From Lentzea flava (lineage in GTDB: Bacteria > Actinomycetota > Actinomycetes > Mycobacteriales > Pseudonocardiaceae), in contig NZ_BMRE01000070.1 of assembly GCF_014648475.1 (NCBI RefSeq), forward strand, positions 1 through 33,238: a stretch of 33,238 nucleotides of DNA, written 5' to 3'. The notes under the pieces are model-generated. The model worked only from the letters and a program-made list of their open reading frames with translations. It did not search any database and was not told the origin of the DNA. Shown in pieces: positions 1-6,348 of the stretch. The translations under genes were made by a program, and so were the position numbers. The stretch's first letter is position 1. Every line of letters starts with the position of its first letter.

Positions 1-97
1 GGCCGCCGCTCACGCGGCGACCCGTCCCAAGGACCTCACCCCTGGTTAAAACACCAGGTTCACCTCAGGTGCACAAAAGAGCCGTTCATCGTGTTGA
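1..97. other. Non-coding left edge with two small hairpins
   Basis: No supportable gene. Two short inverted repeats are visible. One is a 6-bp stem with a 4-nt loop at 4-19 (CGCCGC / GCGGCG). The other is a 6-bp stem with a 6-nt loop at 41-58 (CCTGGT / ACCAGG). Neither has a T-tract. They lie downstream of the minus-strand secreted-protein gene, so one may act as its terminator, but this is weak. Confidence 0.3.
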
Positions 98-685
98 TCA
101 CGGGTTCACGGTGGTTTCGGCGTAGAACAGGTCCTGGCCGGGGTCCGCGGTGCAGTGGACGTACATGGCGACCTGGGTGTTCGAGTACTTGTGGAAGCTG
201 AGCCAGATGTCGCCGGCGCTCGCGAACCGCCAGTGGCCGGGCACGGCGTCGGGGTACACCTGCGCGTCGGCGATCTTGCTGGTCACGCCGGTGGCGAACT
301 GGTCGGCGGCGATGTCGCGGCCGAGGTCGGTGAGCGGTTTCTGCGGCCAGTCCTCGACGCCGTCGTGCTGCACCGACAGGTACGCGGCCGACACCATGCC
401 CTGGTCGAACTTGGTGACGCCGCGTTTGGCGAGCTCGTCACCCAGGTCCAGCCGGACGGAGAGGCCCCAGTCGTCGGCTGTCAGCGGGGCACTCGCCGGA
501 GACGCGGCGGGCAGGCTGCCGAGCAGCCGGTAGCTGCCGCGGACGGTGAACGTGCCGTCCAGCCTGCCCGCGGTGTACAGCTTGATCTCGCACGACGAGG
601 CCAGATCTCCGGTGGCCGCCCCGGCGGGCGTCACGACGGCCATGGCGGCCACGAGCGCGCCGAGGGCAGCGATGATTCTGCGCAT
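98..685 (-). CDS. Secreted protein of unknown function
   Basis: 195 residues. The start was placed at the ATG at 685 because it gives a clean Sec signal peptide (MRRIIAALGALVAAMAVVTP, then AGA-ATGDL) and has GGAGGAACC a few bases upstream; an upstream in-frame start at 715 would add ten residues before the signal peptide. The mature part has two cysteines, one near the N-terminus (SSCEIK) and one near the C-terminus (VHCTAD), which could form a disulphide. It looks beta-rich, with no metal-binding or catalytic motif that I recognise. It should be exported and released. It lies downstream of an ArsR-type regulator on the same strand, but a hairpin between them suggests separate transcription. 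I do not assign a function. Confidence 0.8.
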   Translation of the reverse strand: MRRIIAALGALVAAMAVVTPAGAATGDLASSCEIKLYTAGRLDGTFTVRGSYRLLGSLPAASPASAPLTADDWGLSVRLDLGDELAKRGVTKFDQGMVSAAYLSVQHDGVEDWPQKPLTDLGRDIAADQFATGVTSKIADAQVYPDAVPGHWRFASAGDIWLSFHKYSNTQVAMYVHCTADPGQDLFYAETTVNP

Positions 686-707
686 TGCGGTGGTTCCTCC
701 CCAGGAC

Positions 708-726
708 GAGCCCACGGGCTGGGCTC
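708..726 (-). terminator. Hairpin after the ArsR-type gene
   Basis: Perfect 7-bp inverted repeat (GAGCCCA / TGGGCTC) with a 5-nt loop, between the end of the regulator gene and the start of the secreted-protein gene, both on the minus strand. There is no U-tract, as is common for actinobacterial terminators. It could also be an operator for the secreted-protein gene. Confidence 0.35.
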
Positions 727-771
727 ACCGCAATGCTCGCACGGGGCACCGACAGTTCTCGCGCGGTTGCA

Positions 772-1419
772 CTAGGCCTGGTCGAGGCGTACGCAGCAGT
801 GGCCGGGAGACGGTGCCAGCCGGGCCGTGTGCGTCGTCGTGGCAAGTCCGTCCAGCAGCCCGCTGATCAGGCACAGGTTCATCCCGCACACCAGCTGCGT
901 GTGCTTCTGGGCGAGGCTGTGGAACGGGCAGTTGCCCAGCAGCACCGAGGCCCCGTCGGTGTGCGGCTCGAACCCGAGCCCCTCCAACGCCCCCACCACG
1001 TCGCCGTCGGCCTGCGTCGCCAGGTCCTCGCCCCACTCGTACGCGCGGCGGTTCAGGATCTCGCGCGGCGGCACGCCCGTGCTCTCGGCTTCCAGGAGCG
1101 ACTCGGTCAGCAGGTGGCTCGCGGCCTCGTAGCGGCGGTCGGGCAGCGACACCTCGATCTGCTCGCCGGACCGCCGGTACAGCTTCGCCGGACGGCCCGC
1201 GCCCGGCCCGGTGCGGCCGGAGCGGCGTTCGTGGATGACGTCCAGCAGTCCCATCTCGACCAGCTTGTCGAGGTGGAACGCGGCGGTGGTGCGCGGCAGC
1301 CCGATGGCCTCGGACGCCTCGTCCTTGCTGATGGGCGCGGTTTGGCGCACCACGAAGTCGTAGAGCTTGCGGCGGTTCGGCTCGTCGAGGGCCGCGACGG
1401 CGGCGACGGGATCGGCCAT
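772..1419 (-). CDS. ArsR-type (COG2345-like) regulator with C-terminal cysteine cluster
   Basis: 215 residues. The N-terminal third is a winged helix (LDEPNRRKLYDFV at 11-23, then DEASEAIGLPRTTAAFHLDKLVEMGLL at 33-59). The C-terminal half holds conserved-looking cysteines: C164 in NCPFH, C178 and C183 in CGMNLC, and C208/C209 in GHCCVRL. This layout is typical of a large actinobacterial family and resembles the iron-sulphur or metal-sensing part of SufR-like regulators, so redox, iron-sulphur or metal sensing is plausible but not shown. The gene is divergent from a DoxX-folE operon, with an inverted repeat in the shared promoter that probably serves as its operator. The start ATG at 1419 has only a weak Shine-Dalgarno sequence. 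Confidence 0.85.
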   Translation of the reverse strand: MADPVAAVAALDEPNRRKLYDFVVRQTAPISKDEASEAIGLPRTTAAFHLDKLVEMGLLDVIHERRSGRTGPGAGRPAKLYRRSGEQIEVSLPDRRYEAASHLLTESLLEAESTGVPPREILNRRAYEWGEDLATQADGDVVGALEGLGFEPHTDGASVLLGNCPFHSLAQKHTQLVCGMNLCLISGLLDGLATTTHTARLAPSPGHCCVRLDQA

Positions 1420-1458
1420 CTCTAAAACCTACTTGTGTTGACGAAAATCCGCCAGTGG

Positions 1459-1488
1459 TTCTAACGTTAGCCAAAGTTGTCGTTAGAA
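1459..1488. promoter_or_regulatory. Inverted-repeat operator candidate in divergent promoter
   Basis: TTCTAACG at 1459-1466 and CGTTAGAA at 1481-1488 form a perfect 8-bp inverted repeat separated by 14 nt. The left half-site is itself part of the palindrome CTAACGTTAG (1461-1470). The right arm abuts the ribosome-binding site (AAGGAGG) of the DoxX-like gene at 1498. Its position between an ArsR-type regulator and the divergent operon suggests autoregulation and repression of that operon. Confidence 0.55.
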
Positions 1489-1497
1489 GGAGGAGTC

Positions 1498-1875
1498 ATG
1501 GCGGTCCTGACGCGCACGGATCCGGCGACGCAGGCGTTCGTGTTGCTGCGCACGGTGTTCACGGTGGCGCCGGTCCTGTTCGGGCTGGACAAGTTCTTCA
1601 ACCTGCTCGTCGACTGGCCCGTCTACCTGGCGCCGTGGATCGACTCGATCGTGCCCGGCTCGCCGCAGACGGCGATGTACGTCGTCGGAGTGATCGAGAT
1701 CGTGGCCGGCGTGCTGGTCGCGGTGCAGCCGAAGTGGGGCGGGCTGGTCGTCGCCGCCTGGTTGCTCGGCATCATCGTGAACCTGGTGACCGGGCCCGGC
1801 TACTACGACGTCGCGTTGCGCGACTTCGGCCTGCTGGCCGGCGCGCTGGCACTGTCCAGGCTGGCCGCTCGATGA
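1498..1875 (+). CDS. DoxX-like small membrane protein
   Basis: 125 residues, four predicted membrane helices, polar only at the short ends. The start ATG at 1498 was chosen because AGAAGGAGG precedes it at good spacing; an in-frame TTG at 1477 is less likely. The sequence (APVLFGLDKFFN near the first helix, then YVVGVIEIVAGVLV in the third quarter) fits the DoxX/DoxD superfamily of inner-membrane proteins, which often sit next to redox or stress genes. The stop overlaps the folE start by ATGA, so the two are translationally coupled. The operon is probably controlled by the divergent ArsR-type regulator. Confidence 0.8.
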   Translation: MAVLTRTDPATQAFVLLRTVFTVAPVLFGLDKFFNLLVDWPVYLAPWIDSIVPGSPQTAMYVVGVIEIVAGVLVAVQPKWGGLVVAAWLLGIIVNLVTGPGYYDVALRDFGLLAGALALSRLAAR

Positions 1876-2420
1876 CGGACCTCGAGGCGGCGCAGCAGGC
1901 CGTCACGGATCTGCTGAAGGCACTGGGCAAGGATCCGTACTCGGTGCACCTGGCCGACACGCCACGACGGGTCGCCGAGGCGTACGCGGAACTCCTGACG
2001 CCGCGCTCGTTCAACCTCACGACGTTCCCGAACGACGAGGGCTACGACGAACTCGTGCTGGCGCGCGGGATTCCGGTGCAGTCGTTGTGCGAGCACCACA
2101 TGCTGCCGTTCCACGGGGTCGCGCACGTCGGTTACCTGCCGGGCGAACGGATCCTGGGCCTGTCGAAGCTCGCCCGCGTCGTGGAGATGTTCGCGCGCGA
2201 CCTGCAGGTGCAGGAACGGCTCACCAAGCAGGTCGCCGACTGGCTGCAGGAACACCTGCGGCCCAAGGGAGTCGGTGTCGTGATCGAGGCCGAGCACATG
2301 TGCATGGCGCTGAGAGGCGTGCGGGTCAACGGATCCCGCACCGTGACGTCGGCGCTGCAGGGTGTGCTGCGGTCGGATCCCGCGTCACGGCAGGAGTTCT
2401 TCACGCTCGTGCACGCGTAA
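1872..2420 (+). CDS. folE: GTP cyclohydrolase I (FolE type)
   Basis: 182 residues, about the size of the core of FolE. It should convert GTP to 7,8-dihydroneopterin triphosphate, the first step of folate and pterin synthesis. The zinc ligands are in place: C73 and H76 in SLCEHHMLPFHG and C144 in EHMCMALRG. The motif GLSKLARVVEMFARDLQVQE (97-116) is characteristic. The start ATG overlaps the DoxX stop; a longer reading frame beginning at 1455 merely fuses the wrong frame of DoxX and is not the gene. There are no folP/folB/folK neighbours, so this is probably a second FolE copy serving a special need rather than the housekeeping gene. The pairing with a membrane protein and a cysteine-containing regulator hints at stress-dependent expression. 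Confidence 0.92.
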   Translation: MTDLEAAQQAVTDLLKALGKDPYSVHLADTPRRVAEAYAELLTPRSFNLTTFPNDEGYDELVLARGIPVQSLCEHHMLPFHGVAHVGYLPGERILGLSKLARVVEMFARDLQVQERLTKQVADWLQEHLRPKGVGVVIEAEHMCMALRGVRVNGSRTVTSALQGVLRSDPASRQEFFTLVHA

Positions 2421-2430
2421 CCTGCGGGGC

Positions 2431-2991
2431 ATGGGGAAGCTTCACACCGGCGCCACGCTGACACCGTCGTTCCGCGATTTCCTGCCCGCCTGGGTTGTGC
2501 GGCAGCCGTGGTACGACGGGCGGGGTTCACTGCGCCCCGCCGGGTTCTTCCGGTTCGAGGACCCGGCGGGCGAGGTGGGCGTGGAGACGCATCTGCTGCA
2601 GGACGGCGAGGCGGTGTACCAGGTTCCGCTGACCTATCGTCCAGCGCCGCTCGCCGGGGGTGCGCTCGTCACGACGGCCGAGCACAGCGTGCTGGGTACG
2701 CGGTGGATCTACGACGCGGTGACCGATCCGGTGTGGATCGCCGCGATTCTGCGCCTGGTCGCCACCGGCGGAACCTCGGATCCGGCGTCCCGCAAGGGGT
2801 TCGAGGCCCAGGCACGCGGCACGCTGATCCGCTCCTGGGCCGACGCGGTCACGATCGACCTCGACCGGCGGATCGTCCCGGCGGAACCGCCGCAGGACGC
2901 GGTCGGCGTGGTCACCGGTTCGTGGGAGCAGGACGGTGTGGCGAAGTCCGGCCGCCTCGCCGTGGTGCGTCAGACCGGTCCGAACACGTAG
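2431..2991 (+). CDS. Maltokinase N-terminal cap-like protein
   Basis: 186 residues, starting at ATG 2431, 10 nt after the folE stop. The pattern is that of the stand-alone maltokinase N-cap family of actinobacteria: FRDFLPAWVVRQPWYDGRG, then FFRFEDPAGEVGVETHLL, YQVPLTYRPAPLAGG and HSVLGTRWIYDAVTDPVWI. In full maltokinases (GlgE pathway) this domain caps the kinase lobe, but here no kinase domain follows, so catalytic activity is not expected. It is probably co-transcribed with doxX-like and folE. Its last 22 nt overlap the 3' end of the convergent EF-hand gene. The role is unknown. Confidence 0.8.
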   Translation: MGKLHTGATLTPSFRDFLPAWVVRQPWYDGRGSLRPAGFFRFEDPAGEVGVETHLLQDGEAVYQVPLTYRPAPLAGGALVTTAEHSVLGTRWIYDAVTDPVWIAAILRLVATGGTSDPASRKGFEAQARGTLIRSWADAVTIDLDRRIVPAEPPQDAVGVVTGSWEQDGVAKSGRLAVVRQTGPNT

Positions 2992-3473
2992 GTGCCGGCG
3001 GCGTCCTCGTCGTCGCCCGCCCAGAACTCCAGCCACAGCTGGGCGAACTCCTCGCGCGACAGCCTGCCGTCACCGTCGGAGTCGAGCGCGTCGAAGTCGA
3101 TGATGCTGCCGTGCCCGAGCCAGGCGGCGATCATCGTCTCGTACTCGGAGCGCGAGATGTAGTCGTCGTGGTTCTCGTCGACGGCCGCGAACATCGCGTC
3201 CGCGGTGTCGGTGACGGCTTCCGGCGTCTTCGGGAGCGCGTCCACGATGCTCAGGACGTTGTCGATCGTCGCGCGGTCCTGGCCCGCAACCGCCTGCAGG
3301 GTCGCCCACCAGCCCATCATCACGCCGGACAGCAGTTCCTCGTCGCCGCCGCGCAACGACACCCAGCGCGCGGTGAGAGCGCGGAAGTCGCTCTCGTCCA
3401 GGTAGCCGTCACCGTTGGCGTCCATCGCGCCGAACACGACCGACACCTTGCGTCTTTGCAAGTCGCTCGCCAT
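2970..3473 (-). CDS. Calerythrin-like EF-hand calcium-binding protein
   Basis: 167 residues, close in size and layout to calerythrin of Saccharopolyspora. Three EF-hand loops look able to bind calcium: D18-A-N20-G-D22-G23...D29; D99-E-N101-H-D103-D104...E110 (Asp replaces the usual Gly at loop position 6); and D131-S-D133-G-D135-G136...E142. The second hand of the expected four, around residues 55-75, is degenerate. There is no signal peptide, so it is a cytoplasmic calcium buffer or sensor. The start at 3473 (MASDLQRR) was chosen over upstream in-frame codons because the fold begins there. The gene lies 35 nt downstream of the LAL regulator on the same strand and may be partly co-transcribed with it. 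Confidence 0.88.
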   Translation of the reverse strand: MASDLQRRKVSVVFGAMDANGDGYLDESDFRALTARWVSLRGGDEELLSGVMMGWWATLQAVAGQDRATIDNVLSIVDALPKTPEAVTDTADAMFAAVDENHDDYISRSEYETMIAAWLGHGSIIDFDALDSDGDGRLSREEFAQLWLEFWAGDDEDAAGTYVFGPV

Positions 3474-3494
3474 GAGCACCGACCCTAGGCCGAA

Positions 3495-3504
3495 CGTTGC
3501 AACG
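3495..3504. repeat. 10-bp palindrome before the EF-hand gene
   Basis: CGTTGCAACG is a perfect palindrome located in the 35-nt gap between the LAL stop and the EF-hand start. It is too short to be sure of, but it is in the right place for an operator of the calcium-binding protein. Confidence 0.25.
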
Positions 3505-3508
3505 GAAA

Positions 3509-6079
3509 CTATCGGCCGAACGGGTCCGAACCAGTTTGGCCGTCCAGCGCTTCGGAGAGCTGCAAACGGCCCGACACACCGAGTTTGCGGTAGATCCCGG
3601 ACAGCACGCCCTCGACGGCGTCCGCGGGCATCAGCAACGTCGCGGCGATCTCCTCGTTGGACCGGCCCCGCGCCGCCAGCTCCGCCACCTGGTGCTCGGT
3701 CGGGGTCAGCGCGGTCGGGCCGGTCTGGCGCAGGCGCCGCGGCCCGGCGCTCGTCGCCACCAGTTCGGAGTACGCCCGCGCGGCGATCGCGCTCGAACCG
3801 CACTTCTGCGCGAGATCCACCGCGTCACGCAGGCATGCGCGCGCACCGGACGTGTCGGCCTGCCGCCGCAGCACGACACCGAGGTCGACCAACGCGCGCG
3901 CCAACTCCAAACGAGCGGGGGAGTTGCGCAGCACCCGCACTGCTTCTTCCAGCAACGTGCGTCCAGCCGCACCGGCGGTGACCCGGCCCGCCGCGCGCAA
4001 CGCCATGCCCAACGCGCGCGGTGCACCCCATGCGCGCGCGAGCGACACTTCCTCCATCGCGAGTTCGCGCGCTCGTTCGCCGTCACCCATCGCCGCACAC
4101 GCCAGCGCCGCACCGGATCGCCACGCCAGCGCCGCGGGATTGCGGTAAGGCCACGACGCGCAATGCCGTCCAGCGGCCAGAAAAGCCTCCAACGCCTCGT
4201 GGTCGTCGCCTCGGGCGGTCAGCATCCGTCCGCGCACGGTCAGCAAACCGCCGAACGACCACACACGACGGGCTTCGTCGGACGACGCCGACGAAATCAG
4301 CGCGGCGGCCTCGTCCAGGCGGCTCTCCTCCAGCAGGATGTCCGCGAGCAACGCGGCGTGCCAGGTCGACACCGCGAGCCAGCGCTGGTCCTGCCGCAGG
4401 TGGTCGCCCGCCAGCGCCAGCTCTTCGCGGGCAGAGACGAGATCTCCCTTGCGGCGCTGGACGTTCGCGCGCATCACGTACGTCAGCGCGCGCAACGCCG
4501 GTGCCTGCGCGCGGTCCACGTCGTCGAGCACGGTCAGCGCCGAGTCCAGCGCGTCGGCCAGGTTGAGGATCATCGCCGACGTCAGCGCGGACATCGTGGT
4601 CTCGGTCGACACCAGCGCGACGGCCTCGTCCGCGCTGATGTCGCCGACCATCACGTGGTGCAGCACCCCGGCGGGGTTGTCCAGCGAGACCGCTGACGGC
4701 ACGGCCTCCTGCCACGCCAGCCCGTGCACGGCGAGATGAGCCTGCACCCACGGCGAACCTTCGGACAGCACCGAGGCCAGCTCGGCGGGCTTTACCTCGG
4801 CGTGCAGGGCGTACGACAGCGCGACGGCGGACTCGGCATCGTCCTCATTGGACTGATAGGCCTCGCGCAGCCGGGCCGTGGCACCGGGAAGGTTGCCGAC
4901 GAGCTCGGCAACGCCCAGCAGCCGCAACGCCCGCGACGGATTAGCCACCGGTTCGCGCAACGCCCGCCACAGCAGCCGTGCGGCACCGGACGTGTCGCCC
5001 TGGTTCACCGCCTCCTGCGCGGCCCGGTCCAGCACCTCGCCCGCCCACGGCTCCAGCCCCGGCGAGGTCTCCAGCAGGTGCTCGGCCACCACCCGGTCCG
5101 TGGCGCCGTGTGCACGCAACGACCGTGCGGCCCGCAGATGCAAAGCAGCCCGCGCGGGCGCGGGCATGTCGTCGAGAACCGCGGGCCCGGCCACGCCGAG
5201 CAGCTCGACTGTTCGCATCGCCTCGGCCAGCTCGACCGGCCCCAGTCCGGTCAGTTCCGCCAGCACACCGGGAGGCGGCGACGGCCCGAGCACCGCCAGG
5301 GAGTGCGCCGCGGCCACCACGGCGGCCGGACGACGACGCAGCCGCGCCGCCATGATCTCGCCGGACACCTCGGCACCGCGCTGGGTGACCCGCCACGCGG
5401 CCTCGGCCGTCGGCGGCACGCCGTCCTCCGCCAGGGCCGTGAGCAGCCGCGTCACGGCCAGCGGGTTGCCTCCGGTCGCCTCCAGGCAGGCCGCCACGAA
5501 CTCGGGTGCGGGCGCCGGGGAGATCATCGCGGCAACATCCTCCGCGGACAGGTTGCCCAGCCCCACGCGCCGGCACGTGGCCATGATCTCGCCATAAGAA
5601 GTGTCGTCGCACCGCTCACCCGCACCCACGGTCAGCACGAGAGCGATGGGCAGGCGTTGGATGCGCAGAGTCAGATAGGCGAGCCACCGCAACGACGCCG
5701 CATCGGCCCAGTGCGCGTCGTCGACGGCGATGAGCAGCCCTGAACCGCTCGCCAGGGCCGCGGCCAGCCGGTACACGCCGTGCAGCACGGCGAAGTCGGC
5801 AGCCGGAGCCGTCAGCTGAAGTGCCCCGAGCGCCTCCGGCGGTACGAGATCGGGGTCGATCATGTCGAAGAGCTGGGCCACGATCCCGAACGGAAGATCG
5901 CCCTCCAGGGCGCTCGCCCGCGCCCGCACGACGTGCCTGCCCGAGGCCTCCCAGCGCGCGGCGAGGTCGTCCAGCACCGCGGTCTTGCCCGTTCCCGGTG
6001 CGCCCTCCACGACGGTGGTCGTGCCCGGCGTCACCTGAGCGCTGATTCCGGCACACCACACTTTCAGCCGGTTTTCCAC
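3509..6079 (-). CDS. Large ATP-binding LuxR-family (LAL/STAND) regulator 1
   Basis: 856 residues. The N-terminal P-loop is GAPGTGKT (26-33) and the Walker B-like motif is LLIAVDDAHW; a long helical TPR-like middle follows. The C-terminal LuxR helix-turn-helix starts at about residue 791 (LTPTEHQVAELAARGRSNEE). This is the MalT/LAL architecture: ATP-dependent oligomerisation of the NTPase, with TPR sensing, activates DNA binding. The recognition-helix region reads MPADAVEGVLSGIYRKLGV, where most relatives have a TVxxHL-type motif, so DNA specificity or function may be altered. The start is GTG at 6079 with GGAGAG upstream. It is divergent from a second LAL; the EF-hand gene follows downstream. 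Confidence 0.9.
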   Translation of the reverse strand: MENRLKVWCAGISAQVTPGTTTVVEGAPGTGKTAVLDDLAARWEASGRHVVRARASALEGDLPFGIVAQLFDMIDPDLVPPEALGALQLTAPAADFAVLHGVYRLAAALASGSGLLIAVDDAHWADAASLRWLAYLTLRIQRLPIALVLTVGAGERCDDTSYGEIMATCRRVGLGNLSAEDVAAMISPAPAPEFVAACLEATGGNPLAVTRLLTALAEDGVPPTAEAAWRVTQRGAEVSGEIMAARLRRRPAAVVAAAHSLAVLGPSPPPGVLAELTGLGPVELAEAMRTVELLGVAGPAVLDDMPAPARAALHLRAARSLRAHGATDRVVAEHLLETSPGLEPWAGEVLDRAAQEAVNQGDTSGAARLLWRALREPVANPSRALRLLGVAELVGNLPGATARLREAYQSNEDDAESAVALSYALHAEVKPAELASVLSEGSPWVQAHLAVHGLAWQEAVPSAVSLDNPAGVLHHVMVGDISADEAVALVSTETTMSALTSAMILNLADALDSALTVLDDVDRAQAPALRALTYVMRANVQRRKGDLVSAREELALAGDHLRQDQRWLAVSTWHAALLADILLEESRLDEAAALISSASSDEARRVWSFGGLLTVRGRMLTARGDDHEALEAFLAAGRHCASWPYRNPAALAWRSGAALACAAMGDGERARELAMEEVSLARAWGAPRALGMALRAAGRVTAGAAGRTLLEEAVRVLRNSPARLELARALVDLGVVLRRQADTSGARACLRDAVDLAQKCGSSAIAARAYSELVATSAGPRRLRQTGPTALTPTEHQVAELAARGRSNEEIAATLLMPADAVEGVLSGIYRKLGVSGRLQLSEALDGQTGSDPFGR

Positions 6080-6348
6080 GATCTCTCCGTAATCGGTGGT
6101 GAATGGATCAGCGGAATTGATGCTAGGAGAAACACCACCACTTGCCCAGGTAGAGGTTCTTGCGCTATGGGCGTCTCAACACGGTGGCGGCCCGTATGAT
6201 CCGCCGGGCAACTACTCGACCGGGTAGCGGCAGCCGGGAGGCGGCCTCACCTGGTCATCCGGACGGCCTAGAGGAGCTGGTCGGCACGCGGGTCGTTGTG
6301 GTAGGGCAGCGCTTGTTCTCCGCCGCCGCGGAGCGAAAGGAAAAATAG
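6080..6348. promoter_or_regulatory. Divergent promoter region of the two LAL genes
   Basis: 269 bp between two divergently transcribed LAL regulators, presumably holding both promoters. An imperfectly placed inverted pair, GGTGGTG (6095-6101) and CACCACC (6133-6139), lies close to the minus-strand gene and could be an operator or leader stem. An AAAGG ribosome-binding site precedes the plus-strand GTG. A 62-codon plus-strand reading frame here has no recognisable features and is not called. Confidence 0.4.

Noticed and set aside
1455..2420. 321-codon frame that appears to fuse an N-terminal extension to FolE
   Set aside because: The extension is the wrong frame of the DoxX-like gene. The FolE start at 1872 overlaps the DoxX stop and fits family length.
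6160..6348. 62-codon plus-strand frame before LAL 2
   Set aside because: It ends at the stop immediately before the LAL 2 start and has no recognisable content. A leader peptide is possible but unsupported.
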